Below, in pieces: positions 1 through 9,178 of a stretch of 64,000 nt of DNA; positions within the stretch are counted from its first letter, which is position 1, and each line of letters begins with the position of its first letter. Both the position numbers and the translations under genes were made by a program. Below the pieces are notes generated by a model, which saw nothing but the letters and a program-made list of their open reading frames with translations, did no database searches and was not told where the DNA came from. The stretch comes from CAZRGZ01 sp964599775 (lineage in GTDB: Bacteria; Patescibacteriota; Saccharimonadia; Saccharimonadales; Saccharimonadaceae), in NCBI GenBank assembly GCA_964599775.1, contig CAZRGZ010000001.1:115080-179079 (forward strand), in the 5' to 3' direction.

Positions 1-593
1 AACCCTTACGCATCGGATTTGCCAAGGCGGGCGCCATCCCGCTCACCGGAGTAAGTGCAATACAAGCTATCGAAGATAAGATGAAATTACAGCCAGGCCA
101 GAAAATCCTTATCCATGGCGGAGCAGGCGGTATTGGCACAGCGGCGATACAGCTCGCCAAGCACCTTGGAGCTTATGTAGCAACCACTGCCACTGGTGAT
201 CAGATAAAGTACGTCAAGCAGCTTGGTGCTGACGAGGTAGTAGACTACAAAAACCAAGAATTCGACGCCGAGCTACGCGACTATGACTTTGTATTCGATA
301 CAATTGGCGGCGAGACTTATATGCGGTCATTTACAGTTCTCAAACCGGGCGGTACGGTTGTTTCAATGCTCGAACAGCCTAATGAGGCATGGATGCAAGA
401 ATATGGTGTCGTTGCGCTACTACAAAACACGCAAGTAAACACCCCGTCTTTACAACGCCTTGCAACCCTCATCGATGAAGAGGTTATTACGGTACATATC
501 ACCAAAACATATCAACTTGTTGACATACGGCAAGCATTTGAGGCCTACGAGAGCAATTCGGTGAAGGGTAAGATCGCGGTTATCGTTAAATAA
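1..593 (+). CDS. Zinc-independent quinone oxidoreductase-like MDR protein (5' end outside window)
   Basis: C-terminal part of a medium-chain dehydrogenase/reductase of the quinone oxidoreductase type. The open frame runs from base 3 with no upstream stop, so the gene begins before the window. The visible part contains the Rossmann nucleotide-binding loop (HGGAGGIGTAAIQLAK), a following GADEVVDY segment and the FDTIGGE segment typical of NADPH-binding MDR enzymes. No catalytic-zinc cysteine cluster is seen. It would reduce quinones or enones with NADPH in the cytoplasm; the substrate cannot be told. It converges with the small minus-strand ORF ending 2 nt away. Confidence 0.85.
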   Translation, partial: PLRIGFAKAGAIPLTGVSAIQAIEDKMKLQPGQKILIHGGAGGIGTAAIQLAKHLGAYVATTATGDQIKYVKQLGADEVVDYKNQEFDAELRDYDFVFDTIGGETYMRSFTVLKPGGTVVSMLEQPNEAWMQEYGVVALLQNTQVNTPSLQRLATLIDEEVITVHITKTYQLVDIRQAFEAYESNSVKGKIAVIVK

Positions 594-594
594 G

Positions 595-810
595 TCAGAT
601 GCGTCCGCACCAGCTCATGCAGGCTTCTTTGCCATTTTGAACGAAGTAGCATGTCTTGGAATTAGTCGCGGCACAACCGGGTTGGTCCATGCTGATTGAT
701 GTCTCAGCAAGTATGATCGACATCGCCGCCATCATTCGCTCAGGTGAGGCTGGAGGAGTTTTAGGCTTGGCCTCTTCGGCTTGGTAAGATATTCTTTCGG
801 CTGTCTCCAT
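595..810 (-). CDS. Small Cys-rich protein, unknown function
   Basis: 71-residue ORF. The N-terminal ~45 residues are polar and free of cysteine; the last ~27 hold four cysteines (PGCAATNSKTC, then EACMSWC near the end). This leader-plus-Cys-rich-tail layout resembles a secreted or modified peptide, but no modifying enzyme lies next to it. A TATTAT box lies about 11 nt before the ATG, with no Shine-Dalgarno site, in keeping with near-leaderless expression. It converges with the oxidoreductase gene, stops 2 nt apart. I do not recognise a family, and chance ORF is possible. Confidence 0.45.
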   Translation of the reverse strand: METAERISYQAEEAKPKTPPASPERMMAAMSIILAETSISMDQPGCAATNSKTCYFVQNGKEACMSWCGRI

Positions 811-914
811 AGTTTATTTTTATAATAGCCTTAGCGATTTAATATACGCATGCTTGACGCATGTAGTGGGATAGGCATATAAATTTTGCGAAGAGTCTTT
901 CCCCCTTGGAAAAC

Positions 915-1337
915 CTACCGCTTCTTACGACGGCGAAGCTCGGCCACCTGTAGGCGTACGGCTTGTAGGCGGGCTTCTTCGTGAGCCTTTTCGATGTCGA
1001 CTTGGTCGCTGGCTTCGGCCTTCATCTTTTCGGCGCGTTCAAGGGCAGCTTTGGCCTCGGCTTCCACAATTTCTTCATCTTTATCGGCAGCATCTACCAG
1101 CACGCGCACGCGTTGTTGGTCAATCTCGATAATTCCGCCGCTGGTGGCAAAGTACTCGAGCTGCTCATCCAGATCGCCTTTTTCGTGACGGACCGAAATG
1201 ACACCTGGCACCGCCAGGCTCACGAGCGGTTCATGCCCAGGGAAGACGGAGATTTCGCCGTCTGCCGTGGGCAAGATGACCTCATACACCTCTGTGTCGA
1301 GCTTTTTGCCGAGCAGGGTAATGAGTTCGAATTTCAT
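915..1337 (-). CDS. atpC: F-type ATP synthase epsilon subunit
   Basis: Central-stalk subunit of F1, which couples gamma rotation to catalysis and can inhibit ATP hydrolysis. The N-terminal beta-sandwich is clear (FELITLLGKKLDTEVYEV, then ADGEISVFPGHEPLVSL), followed by a two-helix Ala/Glu/Lys-rich C-terminal domain. 140 residues is normal. It is the last gene of the atp operon, starting 1 nt after the atpD stop. No clear T-tailed terminator is seen in the ~100 nt downstream. Confidence 0.97.
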   Translation of the reverse strand: MKFELITLLGKKLDTEVYEVILPTADGEISVFPGHEPLVSLAVPGVISVRHEKGDLDEQLEYFATSGGIIEIDQQRVRVLVDAADKDEEIVEAEAKAALERAEKMKAEASDQVDIEKAHEEARLQAVRLQVAELRRRKKR

Positions 1338-1338
1338 A

Positions 1339-2721
1339 CTACGCCTTCACCTCGTCAATGCCACCCTTCATGTAAAAGGCACTTTCTGGCTTGTCGTCGT
1401 GCTTGCCTTCGATGATTTCCTTAAAGCCAGCAACCGTATCGGTGAGTGATACATACTTACCAGGGTTACCAGTGAACTTCTCGGCAACATGGAATGGCTG
1501 GCTCAAGAAACGCTGCAAGCGGCGAGCGCGGTTAACCGTCGTTTTTTGCTCTTCCGAAAGCTCATCCATACCGAGGATAGCAATGATATCTTGCAAGTCT
1601 TTGTACTGCTGCAAGATACGCTGTACTTCACGCGCGACTTCGTAATGCTCTTGGCCGACTACTTCTGGGTCGAGCATGTTAGAGTTACTGTCGAGCGCGT
1701 CAACCGCTGGGTAAATACCAATTTCAGTCAGTGCACGGTTCATCACGATGGTGGTATCAAGGTGTGAGAAGGTCGTGGCAGGCGCTGGGTCAGTGAAGTC
1801 ATCGGCTGGCACGTATACTGCCTGTACAGAAGTAATCGAACCCTTCTTAGTAGAGGTAATTCGCTCTTGCAGCGCACCCATTTCCTGCTGCAAGGTTGGC
1901 TGGTAACCCACCGCGCTCGGCAAGCGGCCAAGAAGGGCGGAAACTTCAGCACCAGCTTGGGTGAAACGGAAGATGTTATCGACAAAGAGCAGTACATCTT
2001 TACCTTCATCACGGAAAGATTCAGCCATAGTCAGGCCAGAGAGCGCTACACGTAAACGCGCCCCTGGTGGTTCGTTCATTTGCCCGAATACCATCGATGT
2101 TTTGTCGTACACGCCGGCTTCAACCATTTCTTCGTATAGGTCGTAGCCTTCACGCGTACGCTCACCAACACCAGCGAAGACGGAGCTACCACTGTGGAAT
2201 TTGGCGATATTGTTAATCAATTCTTGAATAAGCACGGTTTTACCCACACCCGCACCAGCGAAGAGGCCCACCTTACCACCTTTCGCGATAGGGGCGAGCA
2301 GATCAATTACCTTAATACCGGTTTCAAGTACTTCGGTTTTACCAGATTGCTCAGTCAGGCTTGGCGGTGCTTTGTGGATTGACTCCGTTGGTGCATCTTT
2401 TGGCGCTGGCTTGTCGTCGATTGGTTCGCCGACCACATTAAACATGCGGCCTTGAGTTTTCGTCCCAACGGGTACGCTAATCGGCGCACCAGTGGCTTTT
2501 ACTTCTTGGCCTCGCACAATACCATCGGTGGTAGAAAGGGCAATCGCACGCACGGCACTTTCGCTAAGGTGCTGCGCCACCTCTAGTACGAGCGTATCGT
2601 CGCCTCGTTTTACCTCTAGCGCGTCATAAATCGCGGGCAGGTGACCCTTGTCGAATTCGGCGTCCACCACCACCCCAACGACTTGGGTGACCTTTCCGGC
2701 TGTTTTATTCTTTTCTGCCAT
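1339..2721 (-). CDS. atpD: F-type ATP synthase beta subunit
   Basis: Catalytic nucleotide-binding subunit of F1. Walker A is GAGVGKT at residues 156-162; the GERTREG loop, the Walker B region DVLLFVDNIFRFTQAG and the following ALLGRLPSAVGYQPTL segment are intact. 460 residues is the usual length. It lies between atpG (30 nt upstream) and atpC. Full conservation of catalytic motifs argues the enzyme is working, either making ATP from a proton gradient or using ATP to energise the membrane of a fermenting cell. Confidence 0.98.
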   Translation of the reverse strand: MAEKNKTAGKVTQVVGVVVDAEFDKGHLPAIYDALEVKRGDDTLVLEVAQHLSESAVRAIALSTTDGIVRGQEVKATGAPISVPVGTKTQGRMFNVVGEPIDDKPAPKDAPTESIHKAPPSLTEQSGKTEVLETGIKVIDLLAPIAKGGKVGLFAGAGVGKTVLIQELINNIAKFHSGSSVFAGVGERTREGYDLYEEMVEAGVYDKTSMVFGQMNEPPGARLRVALSGLTMAESFRDEGKDVLLFVDNIFRFTQAGAEVSALLGRLPSAVGYQPTLQQEMGALQERITSTKKGSITSVQAVYVPADDFTDPAPATTFSHLDTTIVMNRALTEIGIYPAVDALDSNSNMLDPEVVGQEHYEVAREVQRILQQYKDLQDIIAILGMDELSEEQKTTVNRARRLQRFLSQPFHVAEKFTGNPGKYVSLTDTVAGFKEIIEGKHDDKPESAFYMKGGIDEVKA

Positions 2722-2751
2722 TATTTACTCCTTAATCCTTCATTCATCTCT

Positions 2752-3618
2752 TTACGATACCGCCTCGGCACCACTACTAATTTCGGCTAGCTCTTGCGTG
2801 ATGGCTGCTTGGCGCAATTTGTTCATCTCGAGCGTCAGGTCACCAACCAGCTCATTGGCATTGTCGGTGGCGTTCTTCATGGCCACCATGCGCATGCTTT
2901 GTTCACTGGCGGCGGAATCGAGTAGCGCCTGGAAAAGCTGCGCCTCGATTAATCGCTGCGTGGCGCCTTCTAGCACTGCCTCGGGCGATGGCTCAAAACG
3001 CGCATCGGCAATATTGTCGCTCACTTTCACTTCAGTAAAACCAGCCGGAAGCACCGTTTGTGCGGTGACAGTTTGCGTGAGGCTGTTGATATATTCGGTA
3101 AAAATTACTTCGACCGCATCAACTTCACCCGAAGTAAATTTATCTAATACGGTTTCTAGAACCGGGCGCATTTCACCACCGGTGGGCTTTTCTGACAAGC
3201 TTTCGTACACTCCAGCCACCTTTACATTCTTGAGACGAGCCACAAATTGTGCGCCTTTGCGGCCAATGGCAATGGTTTCAGTCTGTACGCCATTCTTTTC
3301 ATCCTCGCGCAGCCGCCCCAGGTAATGTTTGATGGCGTTTGAGTTATACGCCCCCGCTAAACCTTTGTTGCTGGTAATAAGCACGAGCAAGCGCTTTTTC
3401 ACCTCGCGCTTTTCGAATAGCGGGTGGCCATCCGTCGCGCCACTGGCTGCTAAGTGGGTGAGGAGCTCGCGTGCCGCGCGGGCGTAAAGGCTCGTCGCCT
3501 TAGCAGAATCTTGTGCACGGCGCATTTTACTGGCCGCCACGAGCTCCATCGCCTTAGTGATCTGGCGCGTGCTTTTGACCGAGCGAATGCGTGATTTTAG
3601 TTGTTGCGTGGAAGCCAT
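2752..3618 (-). CDS. atpG: F-type ATP synthase gamma subunit
   Basis: Rotor shaft of F1. The conserved N-terminal coiled-coil helix (LKSRIRSVKSTRQITKAMEL, VAASKMRRAQ) and the C-terminal helix (MKNATDNANELVGDLTLEMN, KLRQAAITQEL) are both present. 288 residues is normal. It sits 9 nt downstream of atpA and 30 nt upstream of atpD in canonical order. Confidence 0.97.
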   Translation of the reverse strand: MASTQQLKSRIRSVKSTRQITKAMELVAASKMRRAQDSAKATSLYARAARELLTHLAASGATDGHPLFEKREVKKRLLVLITSNKGLAGAYNSNAIKHYLGRLREDEKNGVQTETIAIGRKGAQFVARLKNVKVAGVYESLSEKPTGGEMRPVLETVLDKFTSGEVDAVEVIFTEYINSLTQTVTAQTVLPAGFTEVKVSDNIADARFEPSPEAVLEGATQRLIEAQLFQALLDSAASEQSMRMVAMKNATDNANELVGDLTLEMNKLRQAAITQELAEISSGAEAVS

Positions 3619-3627
3619 ACCTGTACC

Positions 3628-5160
3628 TTACGCCTTTTTAAAGCCTTTCGCGACTTTTTCGGCTGCTTTTTTAATAGTTTCAAGCTGTTCATCGGTTGGT
3701 TTGCCGCCCTTATTGAGCTCTTTCATGGCGTCTTTATGGTCAGTCCAGAGATCAGTCAGCAGGGCAGTTTGGGCATCTTTAATCTTTTCAACTGCCACGG
3801 CGTCAAATACGCCAGAGGTCACAGCGGTGATGCTGGCGACTTGTTCCCACACGTTCATTGGCTGGTATTGTGGCTGCTTCAAGAGTTCGGTGAGGCGTTG
3901 ACCACGTTCAATCTGGCTTTTGGTTGCTTCATCAAGGTCGGAACCAAACTGGGCAAAACTAGCAAGTTCGCGATACTGGGCTAGACCAAGCTTGAGATTA
4001 CCACTCACGCTCTTGACGGCCTTAGTTTGTGCCGAGCCACCGACACGGCTGACTGAAAGTCCCATCGATACCGCTGGGCGAATACCCTTGTAAAAGAGGT
4101 CCGTCTCAAGGAATATCTGGCCATCAGTAATAGAAATAACGTTGGTTGGTACGTAGGCAGAAATGTCACCGGCCTGGGTTTCAATGATCGGCAGTGCCGT
4201 GAGTGACCCGCCACCAAGCTCGTCGTTTAGCTTTGCGGAACGCTCAAGCAGGCGAGAGTGGAGGTAAAAGACATCACCCGGGAAGGCTTCACGCCCCGGT
4301 GGACGGCGAAGCAAGAGTGACATCTGGCGATACGCAACGGCATGCTTAGAAAGGTCATCGTAGATAATCAGCGCGTGGCCTTTGTTGTCGCGGAAATATT
4401 CACCCATAGCGGTACCGGCATATGGCGCCAAATAGAGCAGGGAGGCTGGGTCGGATGGGCCAGTCGCCACAATAATGGTGTTATCCATCACACCTTCTTC
4501 TTTCAGGCGCTCTACTAAGCGAGAAATCTTGGAAAGTTTCTGGCCAATGGCCACGTACACGTTTACCACGCCAGACTTTTGGCGGCCTTGGTTGATCATG
4601 GTGTCAATCGCGATAGCAGTTTTACCCGTTTGGCGGTCACCGATGATAAGCTCACGCTGACCACGGCCAATCGGCACAATCGCATCAATACCCATAATAC
4701 CGGTCATCATTGGCTCGTGCACTGGCTTACGGGTCATTACACCAGGTGCAGGCTTTTCTACAAGACCACGCTCTTTGGTTTTGATAGGCCCTTTGCCATC
4801 TAGTGGGCGGCCCAGTGGGTCTACCACACGGCCGAGTAGCTCCTTGCCAACTGGTACATCCAACACGTTACCAGTCAGGCGTACTTTCGCACCAGCCACC
4901 ACCTTGCTGTCGTCGCCAAGAAGTACCGCGCCAATCTCATCTTCCATGAGGTTCAACACAAAGGCTTCTACTTGGCCACCATCGGCCGTTTCAATACTTA
5001 TAACTTCGTTAAACCCAGCGCTGCTTAAACCGTGAATCCAGGCCACACCGTCACCAATTCGGGTAACTATACCGGTCTTTTCGAGACCTTCGGTTGCACG
5101 GAGGCCTTCGATAGCTTCACGGAGGTCGCGGGTCAATTCTTTGATAGCAATTTCAGCCAC
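3628..5160 (-). CDS. atpA: F-type ATP synthase alpha subunit
   Basis: Non-catalytic, nucleotide-binding subunit of F1. P-loop GDRQTGKT lies at residues 174-181, and the family segment YTLPIIETQ-like appears here as LTALPIIETQAGDISAYVP. The C-terminal helical domain is complete; 510 residues is the usual length. It starts 2 nt after atpH ends, in keeping with translational coupling in the operon. Confidence 0.98.
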   Translation of the reverse strand: MAEIAIKELTRDLREAIEGLRATEGLEKTGIVTRIGDGVAWIHGLSSAGFNEVISIETADGGQVEAFVLNLMEDEIGAVLLGDDSKVVAGAKVRLTGNVLDVPVGKELLGRVVDPLGRPLDGKGPIKTKERGLVEKPAPGVMTRKPVHEPMMTGIMGIDAIVPIGRGQRELIIGDRQTGKTAIAIDTMINQGRQKSGVVNVYVAIGQKLSKISRLVERLKEEGVMDNTIIVATGPSDPASLLYLAPYAGTAMGEYFRDNKGHALIIYDDLSKHAVAYRQMSLLLRRPPGREAFPGDVFYLHSRLLERSAKLNDELGGGSLTALPIIETQAGDISAYVPTNVISITDGQIFLETDLFYKGIRPAVSMGLSVSRVGGSAQTKAVKSVSGNLKLGLAQYRELASFAQFGSDLDEATKSQIERGQRLTELLKQPQYQPMNVWEQVASITAVTSGVFDAVAVEKIKDAQTALLTDLWTDHKDAMKELNKGGKPTDEQLETIKKAAEKVAKGFKKA

Positions 5161-5162
5161 GC

Positions 5163-5561
5163 TTATTCTCCTCTTACTTTAAGTTGTTGCAGTTGATATC
5201 GCACCGAGCCGTCAAAAAATCCGTTCGGGGTACTGACTGTTGCACCGCCAATGAGGTCGGGATTGGTCGTTTCATCGGCAATTATGACCTCTTTGGCATT
5301 TTCAGTTTTGCGGACAAAATCGGTCAAGGTTTTTTGTAATGCGGCCGTCAGGTCGTGCGCAGAGACGATACGAACGGTTGAAATATTGTGGCGAACGCTG
5401 AGTGCAGACTCAATATCGCTCACCAGTAAGTCAACGTTGTGTACCTGCTTGCTTTCTATAAGATAGGCGGCAAGCTGCTGCGCCAGTTTGCGAGGTTTTT
5501 CGCCGGCGTGCAATTGGTCAGCAGCGTAGGCAGCAAGTTTTCGGCGCGAAATCGTTTGCAT
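5163..5561 (-). CDS. atpH: F-type ATP synthase delta subunit (short form)
   Basis: Peripheral-stalk subunit joining subunit b to the top of alpha3beta3. At 132 residues it is about 45 shorter than the usual ~178-residue bacterial protein. The C-terminal OSCP-like region is recognisable (IIADETTNPDLIGGATV then FFDGSVRYQLQQLK). The identification rests on that motif plus position between atpF and atpA. The shortened N-terminal helical domain seems to be native, since no extra frame continues upstream of the start. Confidence 0.92.
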   Translation of the reverse strand: MQTISRRKLAAYAADQLHAGEKPRKLAQQLAAYLIESKQVHNVDLLVSDIESALSVRHNISTVRIVSAHDLTAALQKTLTDFVRKTENAKEVIIADETTNPDLIGGATVSTPNGFFDGSVRYQLQQLKVRGE

Positions 5562-5563
5562 AT

Positions 5564-6106
5564 TTACTGTGCCTCCTTGATAGCGGCTTCAACTAAGGCA
5601 CTGTCTTTTTTGGCATCGACCTTTTCGCGGATGATCTTTTCCGTTGCAGCAGCCACGAGATCGGCCGTTTCTTTACGAAGGTCTTCGCGCGCAGCGGCGA
5701 TATCACGGTCGAGCTGCGCTTTGGCGTCTTCTACAATGCGGTCGGCCCGTTTTTGGGCTTTTTTCTCGGCGTCTTCTACCATATTGGCTGATTCTTGCTT
5801 GGCAAGTGCCACGATTTCCCGTGCTTCTTCGCGGGCGTTTTGCAACACAGCTTCGGCGCCCTTGTTCGCTTCTTCGGCCTTCTTTTCAGACTCAGCAGCA
5901 GCCTCAAACCCTTCGGCAATGGCCTTTTCGCGGTCGTCGATAGCTTTCTTCAGGTGAGGGTAGACAAACTTGCCTAGAATCCACACCAAAATAGCAAACG
6001 CAATCAACTGTAGAATAAGCAAACGCCAATCAATACCCAGTGCGCTAAATAGCGATGCTTCGCTTTCAGCAGTATTTGCAGCCATGTAGGTTAGGTTAAT
6101 AATCAT
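5564..6106 (-). CDS. atpF: F-type ATP synthase subunit b
   Basis: Peripheral-stalk subunit. One transmembrane helix near residues 28-48 (LLILQLIAFAILVWILGKFV) is followed by a long, highly charged coiled coil rich in Ala/Glu/Lys, as expected. A second possible start is the methionine at residue 8 (MAANTAES). It is 2 nt from atpH. Confidence 0.95.
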   Translation of the reverse strand: MIINLTYMAANTAESEASLFSALGIDWRLLILQLIAFAILVWILGKFVYPHLKKAIDDREKAIAEGFEAAAESEKKAEEANKGAEAVLQNAREEAREIVALAKQESANMVEDAEKKAQKRADRIVEDAKAQLDRDIAAAREDLRKETADLVAAATEKIIREKVDAKKDSALVEAAIKEAQ

Positions 6107-6127
6107 AAAGTGTTACTTCCCTAAGGC

Positions 6128-6340
6128 TTAAATAAATCGTGCAATAATAGCTGCGATAATACCGATGATCGCCAAAGCGTCGATGAATGAAATACCCAAG
6201 ATCATCAGGGTACGAATGTCACCAATGCGTTCTGGATTACGACCAGCTGCACCCAGTGCGGCCATACCAACCAAACCAGCACCAAGTGCGGCACCAAGTG
6301 CCGGTAGGGCGTAGGTCAAACCAAATGCTAAATCTTCCAT
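6128..6340 (-). CDS. atpE: F-type ATP synthase subunit c (proteolipid)
   Basis: Rotor-ring proteolipid of 70 residues with two transmembrane helices joined by the polar loop AAGRNPE. The ion-binding carboxylate is Asp54 in ISFIDALAII. The first helix is Ala/Gly-rich and lacks the Gln found in sodium-binding c subunits, so protons are the likely coupling ion (inference). An AAGGAG Shine-Dalgarno site precedes the ATG, unlike the first gene of the operon. Confidence 0.97.
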   Translation of the reverse strand: MEDLAFGLTYALPALGAALGAGLVGMAALGAAGRNPERIGDIRTLMILGISFIDALAIIGIIAAIIARFI

Positions 6341-6388
6341 TGTTATTTCTCCTTTATTTTATTTACTTACTTAATTATCATCTACCCT

Positions 6389-7231
6389 TTAAGCGGCAGC
6401 CTTCTCGGGTGCTTTCTTATGGGTATCAGGGGTAGAATGATCAGATTGGGATTCATCATGGCTGTCGTGGTGATCGGTAAGGCTCAGGGAAATAAACACG
6501 ACAGTCAACATAAAGAAGATATAGGCCTGCACGCCGCCGATGAAAATCTCGAAAATCAGGAATGGCGGCAAAGCAACCGGGGTGGCGTACTGCGCCAGAA
6601 ACGCAATCATCATCAGCAAAATCTCACCAGCAAACACGTTGCCGAAAAGCCGCAGACTCAGGCCCATCAGGCGCGAGAACTCGGCAATTAACTCGAGAAT
6701 ACCTTCAAATGCCCCGACTGGATCTTTCACCGGGTGACGGAAGTAGCGCCCAAGGTTCTTTTTAAAACCAAACTTGCGAATAGCGTACACCTGCGCCATT
6801 ACAATAGTAATAATGGCGAGGGCAAAGGTGGTGTTTAGGTCGGCTGCTAAACTCCGGAAAAGGGGAACGCCGTTCACCGTGATTGGCCCAACCCCTGGCA
6901 AAATACCCAGTACATACTGTATGAAAATGAAGAAGAAGAGGGTAATAGCCAGTGGCGCTAAGCGGCGAGCGGTCTTTTTATCGTTGGTGACTTGCTCAAT
7001 CGTGCCATACAGCATTTCGAATACCCAGTGAATACCAGCGACAAAGCGATTGCGCTCGCCTTTTTTCACCTTTTTGGCGACATAAAACAGTATCCACAGC
7101 AATAGGGCGTAGCCAATCACCCCTAAGATAAGTGCATTTGTCACCGGAAACGAACCAATGTGGAAAATAGCTTCTGCAGGTAGACTCACATGCGGTGAAG
7201 ATTCGGCAGCAAAGGAGGTGAGTGGGTTCAT
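6389..7231 (-). CDS. atpB: F-type ATP synthase subunit a
   Basis: Membrane stator that forms the proton half-channels against the c ring. The essential arginine is seen in the conserved helix LSLRLFGNVFAGEILL, and the C-terminal hydrophobic helix is present. 280 residues is slightly long because of a His/Asp/Ser-rich, charged C-terminal tail (residues ~255-280). The start overlaps the stop of the upstream small membrane gene by 4 nt (ATGA), so the two are translationally coupled. Confidence 0.97.
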   Translation of the reverse strand: MNPLTSFAAESSPHVSLPAEAIFHIGSFPVTNALILGVIGYALLLWILFYVAKKVKKGERNRFVAGIHWVFEMLYGTIEQVTNDKKTARRLAPLAITLFFFIFIQYVLGILPGVGPITVNGVPLFRSLAADLNTTFALAIITIVMAQVYAIRKFGFKKNLGRYFRHPVKDPVGAFEGILELIAEFSRLMGLSLRLFGNVFAGEILLMMIAFLAQYATPVALPPFLIFEIFIGGVQAYIFFMLTVVFISLSLTDHHDSHDESQSDHSTPDTHKKAPEKAAA

Positions 7232-7491
7232 TTCTTCTGTTCTCGATTAACCTTTTTTAATTGCATATGCACTAAACTGATCGCTAGCACTGTTCCTATA
7301 ATAACACCAATTACCGTGGCCCATGGCTTTGTCGCAAAGTTGTTATCTATCCATAGCCCCAGTGCGGTGCCACCAATGGTCGGCACGAACAGCCGCAAAC
7401 TCGTATCGCCCATTGTCCCGAGCAACAAAAGAACCGTCGAACGACTGGCGGTTCTTGGCGCAGGGTCATCAGATGGCTGCGTCTGTTTCAT
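7228..7491 (-). CDS. AtpI/AtpZ-like small membrane protein
   Basis: First gene of the atp operon: 87 residues with two hydrophobic helices (about 35-52 and 58-76), and a polar N-terminus. Position and topology fit the AtpI/AtpZ group, thought to aid c-ring assembly or ion supply; sequence similarity is too weak to pick one. The promoter's -10 box ends about 9 nt before the ATG, so the mRNA is predicted to be nearly leaderless. Confidence 0.8.
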   Translation of the reverse strand: MKQTQPSDDPAPRTASRSTVLLLLGTMGDTSLRLFVPTIGGTALGLWIDNNFATKPWATVIGVIIGTVLAISLVHMQLKKVNREQKK

Positions 7492-7500
7492 TACAGGTGC

Positions 7501-7529
7501 ATTTTAGCATTGAATGGCTTTTAAGGCAA
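7501..7529 (-). promoter_or_regulatory. Promoter of the atp operon
   Basis: Read on the minus strand: -35 TTGCCT (7524-7529), a 17-bp spacer, and -10 TAAAAT (7501-7506). The predicted transcript start falls within a few bases of the ATG at 7491, leaving no room for a Shine-Dalgarno site. Confidence 0.75.
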
Positions 7530-7554
7530 GAAAAGTGAAGTATATGATTAAAGC

Positions 7555-8155
7555 CTAAGTAAATACCGCATCGTATATGGTAGTTGAAATATTCTCAGCA
7601 TTTTTTACTTCCATGGCAATATTACACGGATCACTGTTGTCGTCGAGAATAGTTCGAGCACGCTCATCTCCGTTTAGCACAATAGCGACACCAGAGCTTA
7701 CCCAGTCGGCTTGTTCAGGATAATAAGCAAGGTAAGCTGCCAATGGATCATGCAATTTAAAAAGTTTTTGGTCATCTTCTGGCCGAAAGTTCGAATACCA
7801 TTGAATCAATGCATCTTTGATCCATCTGCTTAGTTGATTATTGACGGGTATATCATATATATGTTCTTTAGTCCAAGCGACTCGACGCGTGACGTCTAAC
7901 GGAACAACATTAATTTCAGCTTCGTTCGCCCGATTCTCCAAGCACCTCTAGAGACCACCCAGTCATATTACAAAAGGTATTTGCGTTCTCAATTGAAATA
8001 CTGGCAGCAACATTTCCAAATGTTGCCGTTAGTAGCTTATGACGCTGCGTCAGTCGATCCACTAATGCTAAAGCTACAAGGTCATCTATACCAGGGTTAG
8101 AGATTACTTCAACAGAACTATCTCTAGATAGAAAACTTTCGGGTCTTTTCGGCAT
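7555..8155 (-). pseudogene. Inosine-uridine nucleoside hydrolase remnant
   Basis: Two overlapping ORFs in different frames together resemble a nucleoside hydrolase that cleaves the N-glycosidic bond of ribonucleosides. The upstream part (8155-7916) carries the Asp-cluster segment NPGIDDLVALAL and ATFGNVAA. The downstream part (7941-7555) has VPLDVTRRV and the HDPLAAYLAYYPE segment near the active site. The family is ~310 residues; about 100 residues of the middle are missing and the frame changes at ~7930. I conclude an internal deletion plus frameshift, so the enzyme is probably dead. Its 5' end overlaps the Nudix gene by 32 nt. Confidence 0.7.
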
Positions 8156-8675
8156 AAAAATAGTAGGCAGCGATACTAAGGCTATGTGTTATTTCGTGAG
8201 TTGCTATTTTATGGGGTATGTCTTTAATGGGCACCTCTATGAAATCAATGTTTTCCGTGTCATCGAGTTCCTGTTCTTTAATTTTCTCGACATCACGCGC
8301 CAAGTACGTGAAGCACTGATTGTTCATGAAGGCAGGGTTCGTTGTCACTCTCCCTATCTCTAATACTTCATGTGCCCGGTAACCCGTTTCTTCTAAAAGC
8401 TCTCTCTGGATAGTGTCAACGATATTTTCGCCCCTATCTGCTATTCCCGCTGGAAACTCTAAAGTTACATCATCAATCCCATGACGATACTGACGCACCA
8501 TTATGGTCTTGTTATCTTTAGTTAAGGCAATAACATTTGCCCAATCTGGCGCTTCGAGCGTATAGAAGGTGTGGGTCTTACCTGTTGTAGGTGATGTTCT
8601 TTCTTTCGCAAGTGCCGAGAACACAAAGTAGTCAGCTAGTTTTTTAGTCTGCGTCGTACGCCACTTCTTTATCAT
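8124..8675 (-). CDS. Nudix hydrolase, ADP-ribose pyrophosphatase-like
   Basis: 183 residues with a perfect Nudix box, G-x5-E-x7-REUxEExGU, visible as GIADRGENIV then QRELLEETGY. FPAGI before the box and a TNPAFMNN-type loop after it are like ADP-ribose/NDP-sugar pyrophosphatases. It overlaps the nucleoside hydrolase remnant downstream and follows the HAD remnant upstream, so the three may once have formed a nucleotide-salvage operon. The substrate is a guess. Confidence 0.88.
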   Translation of the reverse strand: MIKKWRTTQTKKLADYFVFSALAKERTSPTTGKTHTFYTLEAPDWANVIALTKDNKTIMVRQYRHGIDDVTLEFPAGIADRGENIVDTIQRELLEETGYRAHEVLEIGRVTTNPAFMNNQCFTYLARDVEKIKEQELDDTENIDFIEVPIKDIPHKIATHEITHSLSIAAYYFYAEKTRKFSI

Positions 8676-8680
8676 AATAC

Positions 8681-9171
8681 CTAATTTACTCCGTCTAACT
8701 TAAATTTAATAGTCTCCATAAAGGTATAACTCGACGATCTTAGCAGTAGGGGGGATGGAGGAAGACCTAATTGTCGCAAGTTATCTCCTGTTACTTTTGA
8801 AAGTGATTCATCTCGTGCACTGATATATCCATCGACTATATCGATCGTGTCACATAAGATAGAGGCTGACGCCATAAGAGACATATTTGAATTAAAGCTA
8901 CTATCAATCATCAAACGTTCCTTGAATGAATCATAATCATTAATAACATGCTGATAGTAATATCTTGGACCGTTATTTCTAAAATCCTCTATACTAGGAT
9001 GGTTTTCTTGCCCTGCATACGATTTATATAGTTCATACCAGCGCAAATTTGAATCTAACAAAGTATCATCCACGTCGCTGATTAGTATCCAATCTTTCCT
9101 CTGGGCAGCTGTTGCCGCTGCTTTAAACCAACGTTGCTAATTAACCGTACTAGATTAGGATTAGTCCTCAT
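8681..9171 (-). pseudogene. HAD-family hydrolase with a frameshift
   Basis: The HAD nucleophile motif DVDDTLLDS is encoded around 9040-9080, but no start codon precedes it in frame. A second frame starts at ATG 9171 (MRTNPNLVRL) and joins the first if one A is added in the A-run near 9100. The protein would be ~160 residues and seems to lack the C-terminal Lys and Asp motifs of HAD phosphatases, so it may also be truncated. It follows the racemase gene by 7 nt. Confidence 0.6.
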
Positions 9172-9178
9172 GGAGCGC

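Noticed and set aside
7261..7540. Replication origin at the atp operon start
   Set aside because: No DnaA-box cluster or AT-rich unwinding repeat and no dnaA/dnaN nearby.
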